Assembly: GCF_900106835.1 (NCBI RefSeq)
Contig: NZ_FNNR01000009.1
Span: 1 to 64,000, forward strand
Reading direction: 5' to 3'
Length of the DNA stretch: 64,000 nucleotides
Source of the DNA: Arthrobacter sp. cf158
GTDB lineage: Bacteria > Actinomycetota > Actinomycetes > Actinomycetales > Micrococcaceae
Shown here: positions 45,005-53,231 of the stretch, in pieces
Layout of the letters: every line of letters starts with the position of its first letter
How positions within the stretch are numbered: the stretch's first letter is position 1
Made by a program: the position numbers and the translations under genes
The notes under the pieces: model-generated
Databases searched by the model: none
What the model was told of the DNA's origin: nothing
The model's input: only the letters and a program-made list of their open reading frames with translations

Positions 45005-46516
45005 GTGACACTGGAGTTCCGGACCCAGGAACTGAGCCAGGACATGCTGGCCCGGACGCGCAAAGTGATTGCCGTCCACATCAACTACCCCAGCCGTGCG
45101 GCCCAGCGCGGGCGTACTCCCGAGCAGCCGTCGTACTTCCTGAAGCCGTCCTCGTCTCTGGCGCTCGGCTCCGCGGATGCTCCCGGAACTGTTGAGCGTC
45201 CGGCCGGTTGCGAACTGCTCGGTTACGAGGGCGAGATCGCCCTGGTGATCGGCAAGTCAGCCCGCCGGGTTGGCCTCGAGGATGCGTGGAGCCACGTCGA
45301 AGGGGTCACCGCGTCCAACGACCTCGGCGTCTACGATCTCCGCTACGCGGACAAGGGCTCCAACGTCCGGTCCAAGGGCGGCGACGGCTTCACGCCGGTG
45401 GGTCCCACGCTGATTCCGGCCGACGCCGTGGACCCCACCCAGCTGCGGATCCGTACCTGGCACAACGGGGACCTCGTGCAGGATGACACCACCGAGGACC
45501 TGCTCTTCCCGTTCGCGCAGCTCGTCGCGGACCTTTCCCAACTGCTCACGCTCGAAGAGGGCGACATCATCCTCACCGGCACCCCGGCCGGCGCTTCGGT
45601 TGCCAAGCCGGGTGACGTCGTCGAAATTGAGGTCACCGGCGGCGAGTTCAGCAGCGGCCGTTTGGCCACCCAAGTAACGGAAGGCACGACGCCGTTCGCG
45701 GACTTTGGCGCCCGGCCCAAGTCCGATGACACCCAGCGGGAGGAAGCGTACGGATCGCGCGAAGCCGCCGGACTGCCTGCTCCCGACAATGCTTCCGTGC
45801 TGACTCCGGATCTCAAGAAGAAGCTGGAATCCGTCGCCACCGCCACATTGTCCTCCCAGCTGCGCAAGCGCGGACTGAACAATGTGAGCATCGACGGACT
45901 GCGGGCCACCCGCCCGGACCGCAAAGTAGTGGGCCTGGCCCGGACCCTGCGTTATGTGCCCAACCGCGAGGATCTCTTCAAGACCCATGGCGGCGGTTTC
46001 AATGCCCAAAAGCGCGCCATCGACTCCGTGAATGAGGGCGAAATCCTGGTGATGGAAGCCCGCGGCGAGAAGGGCACCGGCACTGTGGGGGACATCCTCG
46101 CACTGCGTGCCCAGGTCCGCGGCGCAGCTGCCATCATTACCGACGGCGGCGTCCGCGACTACTCGGCCGTGGCTGACCTGGAGATGCCCACGTACTTCGC
46201 GAACCCGCACCCCGCAGTGCTGGGCCGACGCCACATTCCGTGGGATACGGACATCACCATCGCCTGCGGGGGAGCCACCGTCCAGCCGGGCGACATCATC
46301 GTGGCCGATTCGGACGGCATCCTGGTGATCCCGCCCGCCATCGCCGAGGAACTGGTGGATGACTGCATCGCCCAGGAAAAGGAAGAGACGTTCATCTTCC
46401 AGATGGTCCAGGAAGGCAACAGCGTTGATGGGCTTTACCCCATGAACAAGGAATGGCAGGCGCGGTACGCGGAGTGGTCCGCCCGGCAAAGCCCGGAAGG
46501 AGCCCACGGTGACTGA
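45005..46516 (+). CDS. FAH-domain / RraA-like domain fusion, homoprotocatechuate pathway
   Basis: A 503-residue two-domain protein. Residues about 20-235 are a fumarylacetoacetate hydrolase (HpaG-like) domain with metal motif YEGEIALVIG (E75, E77), NDLGVYDLR and LTGTPAGASVAKPGD. Residues about 270-485 are RraA-like, with GTVGDILALRAQVRGAAAI, TDGGVRD and GATVQPGDIIVADSDGI, as in aldolases and decarboxylases of 2-oxo acids. HpaG normally has two FAH halves for decarboxylation and isomerisation; here an RraA unit takes the second place. GTG 45005 has AAGAGGAG upstream. First gene of the hpa operon. Confidence 0.87.
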   Translation: MTLEFRTQELSQDMLARTRKVIAVHINYPSRAAQRGRTPEQPSYFLKPSSSLALGSADAPGTVERPAGCELLGYEGEIALVIGKSARRVGLEDAWSHVEGVTASNDLGVYDLRYADKGSNVRSKGGDGFTPVGPTLIPADAVDPTQLRIRTWHNGDLVQDDTTEDLLFPFAQLVADLSQLLTLEEGDIILTGTPAGASVAKPGDVVEIEVTGGEFSSGRLATQVTEGTTPFADFGARPKSDDTQREEAYGSREAAGLPAPDNASVLTPDLKKKLESVATATLSSQLRKRGLNNVSIDGLRATRPDRKVVGLARTLRYVPNREDLFKTHGGGFNAQKRAIDSVNEGEILVMEARGEKGTGTVGDILALRAQVRGAAAIITDGGVRDYSAVADLEMPTYFANPHPAVLGRRHIPWDTDITIACGGATVQPGDIIVADSDGILVIPPAIAEELVDDCIAQEKEETFIFQMVQEGNSVDGLYPMNKEWQARYAEWSARQSPEGAHGD

Positions 46517-47216
46517 GACCGCCGTCGGAAGTTCCGCCGTCGAGAGCGCCGCCGCCCTGAAGGCTCATCCTGAGAGCAAGTCCCAGCAGGCCTATGCGGC
46601 CGTGAAGGCGCGGATCGTGGAGGGCGCCTATACGCCGGGTTACCGGCTGGTGCTCGCCAAGATCGCCGAGGACCTGGGCTTCAGCGTGGTCCCCGTGCGG
46701 GAAGCGATCCGCCGGCTGGAAGCTGAAGGGCTGGTGAAGTTCGAGCGGAACGTGGGCGCCACGGTGTCCGGGATCGACCCCACCGAGTACCTCTATACGA
46801 TGCAGACCCTGAGCATCGTGGAAGGTGCGGCCACGGCGCTGTCCGCTCCCTTGATCGACTCGGTAGCCATAGCCCGGGCGCGGGCGGTGAACCAGGAGAT
46901 GCGGGAGTGCTTGGAGCACTTTGACCCCGTCCGATTTACCGCGCTGAACCAGGACTTCCACAGCGTCCTGTTTGAGCACTGCCCCAATCCGCACATCCTG
47001 GACCTGGTCCACCGGGGCTGGAACAGGCTGGCCTCGCTGAGGTCCTCGACGTTCCGTTTTGTCCCCGGCCGCGCTCAGGAATCGGTGCGCGAACACGAGG
47101 CCCTGCTGCAGCTCATTGAGGGCGCGGCAGACGCCGACACCATTGAAAAAGCAGCCCGCCAACACCGCGCCGCCACCCTGGACGCTTACCTCGCACAAGC
47201 AAACCCTGATCACTAG
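46509..47216 (+). CDS. GntR family regulator (FCD)
   Basis: A 235-residue regulator. The wHTH at about 25-95 (VLAKIAEDLGFSVVPVREAI, then RRLEAEGLVKF) is followed by an FCD ligand domain with metal-type His (NQDFHSVLFEHC, REHEALLQLI). Start GTG overlaps the upstream stop by 8 bp. Probably represses the hpa operon at 44957 and is released by a ring-cleavage intermediate. Confidence 0.9.
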   Translation: MTETAVGSSAVESAAALKAHPESKSQQAYAAVKARIVEGAYTPGYRLVLAKIAEDLGFSVVPVREAIRRLEAEGLVKFERNVGATVSGIDPTEYLYTMQTLSIVEGAATALSAPLIDSVAIARARAVNQEMRECLEHFDPVRFTALNQDFHSVLFEHCPNPHILDLVHRGWNRLASLRSSTFRFVPGRAQESVREHEALLQLIEGAADADTIEKAARQHRAATLDAYLAQANPDH

Positions 47217-47232
47217 CAAACCCTGATCACTA
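47199..47232. repeat. Perfect 17-bp tandem duplication at the gntR stop
   Basis: GCAAACCCTGATCACTA occurs at 47199-47215 and 47216-47232. The gntR stop (47214-47216) lies across the junction, so the second copy is non-coding. Confidence 0.85.
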
Positions 47233-47247
47233 GTTAGGACTTCAACG

Positions 47248-48759
47248 ATGACGACCTCCGTAGAGACCACCAAGCATTACATCCCCGAGAACCTCCCGTC
47301 CCACATCCAGCACTTCATCAACGGCGAGTTTGTTGACTCCGTTTCCGGTAAGACCTTCGACGTCCTGGACCCGGTATCCAACGGCAACTACGCCACCGCT
47401 GCTGCAGGCCAGAAGGAAGACATCGACCTCGCCGTTGCAGCCGCACGCGAAGCGTTCGTCAACGGCCCGTGGCCGAAGATGAAGCCGCGTGAGCGTGCCC
47501 GGGTGCTGAACAAGATCGCCGATGCCGTGGAGGCGCAGGAAGCCCGGCTCGCCGAGCTCGAAACGTTCGATACCGGCCTGCCGATCACCCAGGCCAAGGG
47601 CCAGGCACTGCGCGCTGCCGAGAACTTCCGTTTCTTCGCGGACCTGATCGTGGCCCAGTTCGACGACGCCATGAAGGTCCCGGGCTCGCAGATCAACTAC
47701 GTGAACCGCAAGCCGATCGGCGTCGCGGGCCTGATTACGCCGTGGAACACCCCGTTCATGCTGGAGTCCTGGAAGCTCGCCCCGGCCCTGGCCACCGGCA
47801 ACACCGTGGTCCTCAAGCCCGCCGAGTTCACGCCATTGTCCGCCTCCCTGTGGGCACAGATCTTCAAGGACGCAGGCTTGCCTGATGGCGTGTTCAACCT
47901 GGTCAACGGCTTGGGCGAGGAAGCCGGCGACGCCCTGGTGAAGCACCCCGACGTACCGCTGATCTCCTTCACCGGCGAGACCACCACGGGCCAGACCATC
48001 TTCCGCAACGCCGCAGCCAACCTCAAGGGCCTGTCCATGGAGCTCGGCGGCAAGTCCCCGTGCGTCGTGTTCGCCGATGCGGACCTGGACGCCGCGATCG
48101 ATTCGGCCCTGTTCGGGGTGTTCTCCCTCAACGGCGAACGCTGCACCGCCGGCTCCCGCATCCTGGTGGAACGCGCCATCTACGACGAATTCTGCGAAAA
48201 GTACGCCGCCCGGGCCAAGAACATCGTGGTGGGCGACCCCCACGATCCCAAGACGCAGGTTGGTGCCCTGGTTCACCCGGAGCACTACAACAAGGTGGCG
48301 TCGTACGTGGAGATCGGCAAGTCCGAAGGCAGGCTCCTGGCCGGCGGCGGCAGGCCCGACCACCTGCCCGAAGGCAACTACATCGCACCCACGGTGTTTG
48401 CCGACGTCGCGCCTGACGCGCGGATCTTCCAGGAAGAAATCTTCGGTCCCGTCGTGGCCATCACGCCCTTCGAGAACGACGACGAAGCCCTCGCCTTGGC
48501 CAACAACACCAAGTACGGCCTGGCGGCCTACATCTGGACCCAGAACCTGACCCGGGCCCACAACTTCTCCCAGAACGTGGAGGCCGGCATGGTGTGGCTC
48601 AACAGCCACAACGTCCGCGACCTTCGTACCCCGTTCGGCGGCGTCAAGGCGTCCGGCCTGGGCCACGAGGGCGGCTACCGCTCCATCGATTTCTACACGG
48701 ACCAGCAGGCCGTGCACATCACGCTCGGCTCAGTGCACACGCCCAAATTCGGCGCCTAA
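47248..48759 (+). CDS. hpaE: 5-carboxymethyl-2-hydroxymuconate semialdehyde dehydrogenase
   Basis: A 503-residue aldehyde dehydrogenase. TPWNTPF (N167), FTGETTTG, MELGGKSP (E265) and FSLNGERCTAG (C299) are the catalytic blocks. In this operon the substrate is the ring-cleavage product of homoprotocatechuate, oxidised with NAD. Closely follows gntR by 31 bp. Confidence 0.93.
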   Translation: MTTSVETTKHYIPENLPSHIQHFINGEFVDSVSGKTFDVLDPVSNGNYATAAAGQKEDIDLAVAAAREAFVNGPWPKMKPRERARVLNKIADAVEAQEARLAELETFDTGLPITQAKGQALRAAENFRFFADLIVAQFDDAMKVPGSQINYVNRKPIGVAGLITPWNTPFMLESWKLAPALATGNTVVLKPAEFTPLSASLWAQIFKDAGLPDGVFNLVNGLGEEAGDALVKHPDVPLISFTGETTTGQTIFRNAAANLKGLSMELGGKSPCVVFADADLDAAIDSALFGVFSLNGERCTAGSRILVERAIYDEFCEKYAARAKNIVVGDPHDPKTQVGALVHPEHYNKVASYVEIGKSEGRLLAGGGRPDHLPEGNYIAPTVFADVAPDARIFQEEIFGPVVAITPFENDDEALALANNTKYGLAAYIWTQNLTRAHNFSQNVEAGMVWLNSHNVRDLRTPFGGVKASGLGHEGGYRSIDFYTDQQAVHITLGSVHTPKFGA

Positions 48760-48796
48760 AACGTCCCACCTACCCTTTCAACGAAGAGAGAATCCC

Positions 48797-49891
48797 ATGA
48801 GCAACTTCACCGGCCCCATCCCCACGCCCACAGTCCCGGCACCGGACATTGTTCGCTGCGCCTACCTGGAACTCGTGGTCACGGACCTCGCCAAGTCCCG
48901 CGCGTTCTACGTGGACCTCCTGGGCCTGCATGTCACCGAAGAGGACGAGAACACCATTTACCTGCGCTCCTTCGAGGAGTTCATCCACCACAACCTGGTC
49001 CTCCGTAAGGGACCCGTTGCCGCAGCCGCAGCCTTCGCGTACCGGGTGAAGTCCCCGGCCGAGGTGGACGCCGCCGAGGCGTACTACCGCGAGCTCGGTT
49101 GCCGCGTGGAGCGCCGCAAGGAAGGCTTCACCAAGGGCGTGGGCGACTCCGTCCGCGTGGAGGACCCGCTGGGCTTCCCCTACGAGTTCTTCTACGACGT
49201 GGAGCACGTGGAACGCCTCACCCAGCGCTATGACCTCTACTCCGCCGGTGAGCTGGTCCGCCTGGACCACTTCAACCAGGTCACCCCGGACGTCCCGCGC
49301 GGCCGCAAGTACTTGGAAGACCTCGGCTTCCGCGTCTCCGAAGACATCAAAGACTCCGACGGCGTCACGTACGCCGCGTGGATGCACCGCAAGCAGACCG
49401 TGCACGATACCGCCCTGACCGGTGGCAACGGCCCCCGCCTGCACCACATCGCGTTCTCCACCCATGAGAAGCACAACATCATCCAGATCTGCGACAAGAT
49501 GGGTGCCCTGCGCATCTCCGACAGGATCGAACGCGGCCCCGGACGCCACGGCGTATCCAACGCGTTCTACCTCTACATCCTGGACCCGGACGGCCACCGC
49601 GTGGAGATCTACACCCAGGACTACTACACCGGCGATCCGGACAACCCCACCGTCACCTGGGACGTCCACGACAACCAGCGCCGCGACTGGTGGGGCAACC
49701 CCGTGGTCCCGTCCTGGTACACCGAGGCCTCCCTGGTCCTGGACCTCGACGGCAACCCCCAACCCATCATCGAACGCGAGGACAAGTCCGAAATGGCTGT
49801 CACCGTGGGCGCCGACGGCTTCTCCTACACCCGCCCGGAAGGTGCGTCCGGCGAAGCGGCCGAGGGCTTCAAACTGGGAGCGCAGGTCTAA
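48797..49891 (+). CDS. hpaD: 3,4-dihydroxyphenylacetate 2,3-dioxygenase (extradiol)
   Basis: A 364-residue type I extradiol dioxygenase, the same length as the Brevibacterium fuscum enzyme. Metal ligands fall at H158 (LVRLDHFN), H217 (RLHHIAF) and E270 (GHRVEIYT). Second-shell residues H203, W195, R246, H251, Y260 and R295 match recalled positions of that enzyme with a +3 offset. Opens the catechol ring to 5-carboxymethyl-2-hydroxymuconate semialdehyde. AAGAGAGAA is the ribosome site before ATG 48797. Confidence 0.95.
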   Translation: MSNFTGPIPTPTVPAPDIVRCAYLELVVTDLAKSRAFYVDLLGLHVTEEDENTIYLRSFEEFIHHNLVLRKGPVAAAAAFAYRVKSPAEVDAAEAYYRELGCRVERRKEGFTKGVGDSVRVEDPLGFPYEFFYDVEHVERLTQRYDLYSAGELVRLDHFNQVTPDVPRGRKYLEDLGFRVSEDIKDSDGVTYAAWMHRKQTVHDTALTGGNGPRLHHIAFSTHEKHNIIQICDKMGALRISDRIERGPGRHGVSNAFYLYILDPDGHRVEIYTQDYYTGDPDNPTVTWDVHDNQRRDWWGNPVVPSWYTEASLVLDLDGNPQPIIEREDKSEMAVTVGADGFSYTRPEGASGEAAEGFKLGAQV

Positions 49892-49894
49892 CAG

Positions 49895-50680
49895 ATGCTG
49901 GACGCGAAGACGATCGAAGCTATTGCCGACGAGCTGCTTGAGGCCGGCAGGAACCGCACGCCGGTTCCTCGGTTGACTGCCCGCTACCCGGAGATGACGG
50001 TGGAGGATTCCTACGCCGTGCAGCAGTTGTGGAGGCGGCGGAACGAGGAAGCCGGGCGCACGTTGGTGGGGCGGAAGATCGGCCTGACGTCCAAGGCCAT
50101 GCAGGCCGCTACGGGCATCACGGAACCGGATTACGGTGCCATTTTTGATGACATGGTCCTGGATACCGGGTGCTCCGTGCAGTGGGACAAGTACACGCAC
50201 CCACGGGTGGAGGTGGAGCTGGCCTTCGTGCTGCAGTCGGGGCTGAAAGGCCCCGGCTGCACCATCTTCGATGTCCTCAACGCGACCGATTACGTGGTTC
50301 CGGCCCTCGAAATCCTGGACTCCAGGATTGAGATGGAGGGCCGGACCATCGTGGACACCATCTCGGACAACGCCGCGATGGGCGCCATGGTGGTGGGTGG
50401 CCGCCCGGTGCGGCCCGATGCCGTCGACCTCCGCTGGGTGTCCGCCATCCTGTACAAAAACCAGACAGTGGAGGAGACCGGCGTGGCAGCCGGTGTACTC
50501 GACCACCCAGCAAATGGAGTCCACTGGCTGGCCAATAAGATCGCCGCGCACGGGGACTCGATGAAGGCCGGAGATATCATCCTGGCGGGCTCGTTTACCC
50601 GCCCGATGTGGGTGTACAAAGGGGATACCGTGCACGCGGATTACGGACCGTTGGGAGTGGTGACATGCCAGTTCGACTAA
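49895..50680 (+). CDS. hpaH: 2-oxo-hept-4-ene-1,7-dioate hydratase
   Basis: A 261-residue hydratase-decarboxylase-family protein. VGRKIGLTSKAMQAATGITE, then DYGAIFDDMVL and VEVELAFVL are the core blocks. Adds water to 2-oxohept-4-ene-1,7-dioate. It starts 3 bp after the hpaD stop and its last 16 bp overlap hpaI. Confidence 0.93.
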   Translation: MLDAKTIEAIADELLEAGRNRTPVPRLTARYPEMTVEDSYAVQQLWRRRNEEAGRTLVGRKIGLTSKAMQAATGITEPDYGAIFDDMVLDTGCSVQWDKYTHPRVEVELAFVLQSGLKGPGCTIFDVLNATDYVVPALEILDSRIEMEGRTIVDTISDNAAMGAMVVGGRPVRPDAVDLRWVSAILYKNQTVEETGVAAGVLDHPANGVHWLANKIAAHGDSMKAGDIILAGSFTRPMWVYKGDTVHADYGPLGVVTCQFD

Positions 50681-51468
50681 GCCCCACCTTCTATTCGGCA
50701 CTCTCCGAGGCAGGAAGGCCGCTGGCCGGCATGTGGGTCTGCTCCGGCAGCCCACTGGTGGCGGAGATCTGCGCTGGGTCCGGTCTGGACTGGGTGCTGA
50801 TCGACGCCGAGCACAGTCCCAACGGCCTCGAATCCATCCTCGCCCAACTCCATGCCGTGAGCGGTTACCCCGTGCAAGCCATGGTCCGTCCACCGGTCAA
50901 CGACACCGTGGTCATCAAGCAGTACCTGGACCTCGGTGTGCAGAACCTGATGATCCCCATGGTGAACTCGGCCTTTGACGCCGCAACTGCGGTTGCCGCT
51001 GTGCGCTACCCGCCGCACGGTGTTCGCGGCGTCGGATCCGCACTGGCCCGGTCCGCCCGCTGGAACCGCGTCCCGGACTACCTGGCTACCGCCTCGGAGA
51101 CCATCAGCCTCACGGTCCAGATCGAATCCGAAGCTGCGGCGTCGGCGGTGGAGGAGATCCTGGCCGTCGACGGCGTGGACGGCATTTTCCTGGGCCCCTC
51201 GGACCTCGCAGCCTCCATGGGCTTGCTGGGACAGCAGGAAAATCCCTTGGTGAGGGCCGTCGTCGAGCATTGTCTTGAAGCCGCGAAAGCGGCAGGTAAG
51301 CCCGCCGGCGTGAACGCCTTCAACGAATCAACCGCCCGTGCCTATCTCGACTCCTGTGCCTCCTTTGTGCTGGTCGGCGCCGATGTTGCGGTGCTGGCCC
51401 GTGCGTCCGAGGGCTTCGCGTCAACCTTCATCCCCGTGTCCGAGACCGCGGAGCGTGACAGCTACTGA
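50665..51468 (+). CDS. hpaI: 4-hydroxy-2-oxoheptane-1,7-dioate aldolase
   Basis: A 267-residue class II aldolase of the HpcH/HpaI family. DWVLIDAEHSPN, QNLMIPMVNSA, RSARWNRVPDYL and DGIFLGPSDLAASMG mark the TIM-barrel active site, with a metal-binding Glu in VQIESEAA. Cleaves the last intermediate to pyruvate and succinate semialdehyde. Last gene of the operon; ATG 50665 has GGGAG seven bases upstream. Confidence 0.92.
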   Translation: MPVRLSPTFYSALSEAGRPLAGMWVCSGSPLVAEICAGSGLDWVLIDAEHSPNGLESILAQLHAVSGYPVQAMVRPPVNDTVVIKQYLDLGVQNLMIPMVNSAFDAATAVAAVRYPPHGVRGVGSALARSARWNRVPDYLATASETISLTVQIESEAAASAVEEILAVDGVDGIFLGPSDLAASMGLLGQQENPLVRAVVEHCLEAAKAAGKPAGVNAFNESTARAYLDSCASFVLVGADVAVLARASEGFASTFIPVSETAERDSY

Positions 51469-51484
51469 CCCGCCGGGGTGGACT

Positions 51485-51506
51485 AGGCTCTACGAAACGA
51501 GAGCCT
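51485..51506 (+). terminator. Hairpin after hpaI
   Basis: AGGCTCT and AGAGCCT arms with an 8-base loop, 17 bp past the hpaI stop and before the next lipoprotein gene. Stem is short and lacks a U-run, so moderate confidence. Confidence 0.45.
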
Positions 51507-51520
51507 GAGGGGGCAGAGCG

Positions 51521-51958
51521 ATGCGTGGTGGTGGGTTAGCTGTAGTTGCCGTTATTGCTGTGCTGGGACTGGCCGGTTGTTCGTCGCCGGCAAGCCCGAA
51601 AGTCCTGGCGCGGGAAGCGACGGCGGAGGACCAGCTTCCGGAGTCCGTGAGCCTTGGCGGCGTGGATATGGACATTACGGCCGGGACGGCGCGGTTGCTG
51701 GCAACCCACGAGGACGTGAAGTACTTCGCCGCCAAGAGTTCCACTGGCGGGTCCGCATGTTTGATTGTTGTGCCGGTCGGAGTCCCGGAGCAGTGGGTAG
51801 CGGGCTGCGCAGCGGCATCAACAGGTGAGGAGATCGTCACCCTGACCGGCGTGGACGGTTCGATGACCAAGCTGATCAACGACCGCGTCGACGCCAGCCA
51901 GCCGAAATACCAAGGGTGGACCAAGATCCACGAGAATGTGCTGGTCGGCTCCCGCTGA
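51521..51958 (+). CDS. Small secreted lipoprotein, unknown
   Basis: A 145-residue protein with a lipoprotein signal ending LAGC (Cys20). The mature part is about 120 residues with two Cys (ACLIVVP; VAGCAAAS) that could form a disulfide. No enzyme signature. GAGGGGG is the ribosome site. Not obviously part of the hpa pathway, though it follows it. Confidence 0.75.
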   Translation: MRGGGLAVVAVIAVLGLAGCSSPASPKVLAREATAEDQLPESVSLGGVDMDITAGTARLLATHEDVKYFAAKSSTGGSACLIVVPVGVPEQWVAGCAAASTGEEIVTLTGVDGSMTKLINDRVDASQPKYQGWTKIHENVLVGSR

Positions 51959-51970
51959 TCCCTGCAACGC

Positions 51971-52327
51971 CTACTTGCGCGCCATGTACCACTCGGTGAA
52001 CTCGCGGGCTCGTCCGTCCTCGGCGAAGCGGATGACCCACAGGTTGTCGTAGGTGGGCTCTCCGTTGAGGTAGGTGGTCAGGCCTTGCACGAAAGCGGTG
52101 TCACCGTCCTGGCCAAGGAGTGTCCACTCGAACGTCCAGTCCTCCGGCTTGTCGCCGGCGTCCGCCCACGCTTTGACGATCTCTTCGTGGCCGTTCCATT
52201 GTTTTTCAGTGTTCGGGCGGTCGTTATAAACGGCGTCCTCCGTGAAGAGGGCCCTGATGTCGTCGGGCTCATTCGACGTCCACGCGCGTTCGTAATTGTC
52301 CATCCAGGAGTTCACGTCGTTGGTCAT
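51971..52327 (-). CDS. NTF2-like (SnoaL-type) protein
   Basis: A 118-residue single-domain cone-shaped fold: a helical start (WMDNYERAWTSNEPDDIRAL), FTEDAVYNDRP, then a curved sheet ending LWVIRFAEDGRAREFTEWYM. Members are isomerases, dehydratases or ligand-binding proteins. No catalytic set can be assigned. Confidence 0.82.
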   Translation of the reverse strand: MTNDVNSWMDNYERAWTSNEPDDIRALFTEDAVYNDRPNTEKQWNGHEEIVKAWADAGDKPEDWTFEWTLLGQDGDTAFVQGLTTYLNGEPTYDNLWVIRFAEDGRAREFTEWYMARK

Positions 52328-52380
52328 CTACCCGTTCTACCAACCGTGATGGCAGGGTTCAACGGTGAGGGCAAGGGAAC

Positions 52381-52923
52381 TCAGGCCGGCCGGGCAATTC
52401 CCCGCGTTGATCGGCGGATGTGGTCCGGAGTGAGTCCGGTCAGCGAGGCAAGCTCCAGGTCATCGCATACCTGGTTGCGGAGGGCCATCACGATCAAGGC
52501 CTCGCGGCGTTCAGTGATCCGGTGGCGATGCTGTTCGGCGGCCCTGAGTTCCTCACTCTTCTGCTTTAAAGCCGCCACATGTGCGCTGCGTGGGACTCCG
52601 CCCGGATGGAGATCGTCATAAGCCAAAGCGATGGTCCTGACGGATTTCATGTTCTCACCAGTGACCGCCGAAACAGTGGCAATGGTGAGTCCGTCCTCGA
52701 TCGCCTGGGCAATCAGCTCGTTTCTGGCAGCAGTCAGGGTACGGATGGCACTCTGTGCGTGGGAGAGGAGTTGCCGATGCACTCCCAGGGCGTACGCCAG
52801 CTTGGCGTGTTCCGCGTAATCCGATGCCTCCGGCCGGGGTGCTTTCGCCCGGTAGGCATACCGTCCGGTGGCTGCGCGGCCTTGCAATGAAACGGCGGGG
52901 GCTGACCCGGTGTGGGGTGGCAT
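52381..52923 (-). CDS. Hypothetical protein, HTH-like helices
   Basis: A 180-residue, mostly helical protein. The blocks DGLTIATVSAVTGENMKSVR and DDLELASLTGLTPDHIRRST each look like a helix-turn-helix, suggesting DNA binding. The middle (AALKQKSEELRAAEQHRHRI) is probably coiled coil. No family recalled. Confidence 0.68.
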   Translation of the reverse strand: MPPHTGSAPAVSLQGRAATGRYAYRAKAPRPEASDYAEHAKLAYALGVHRQLLSHAQSAIRTLTAARNELIAQAIEDGLTIATVSAVTGENMKSVRTIALAYDDLHPGGVPRSAHVAALKQKSEELRAAEQHRHRITERREALIVMALRNQVCDDLELASLTGLTPDHIRRSTRGIARPA

Positions 52924-53050
52924 TGACTCCCTTTCGGATGCGGAACAGGCACTTCTGACTCTTCGAATCTAGGCAGTGTTCACCGAAGCAAGGAAATACC
53001 AATACCGCGTGAACCCATAAGCAAACTACATGGAAGAAACGCCTCAGAGT

Positions 53051-53231
53051 GCGTTAACGCGGGTTCTGTATGGGGGATGAGCGCTGATAGCGCACAAAGA
53101 GATCCGGGTCATAAGACCCTCTTATAGATCCACGCACATTAGGTCTTATCCACAGCGCTCACGGATCCCTAGTCTCGAAAAAGGGGATACGCGAATCCGC
53201 GCGTCCCGAGTTCCACATTCCTGGAGGAGAC
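53051..53231 (+). promoter_or_regulatory. Regulatory region of the aminotransferase gene
   Basis: The 308-bp gap 52924-53231 is unusually rich in inverted words: GCGTTAACGC at 53051, GCGCTGATAGCGC at 53081, GGGTCATAAGACCC at 53106 and ATTAGGTCTT at 53138. ATAAGACC and GGTCTTAT form an inverted pair across 53111-53149. GGAGGAG lies before ATG 53232. The repeated GGTCTT half-site also occurs upstream of pxpA. Confidence 0.55.

Noticed and set aside
45257-48717. Two long minus-strand frames (45257-46507, 47242-48717)
   Set aside because: Both mirror well-supported genes (FAH-RraA fusion, hpaE) and show no motifs.
48770-50893. A 707-codon open frame on the minus strand
   Set aside because: It is antisense to hpaD and hpaH, which have full catalytic residues; G+C-rich codon bias opens this frame by chance.
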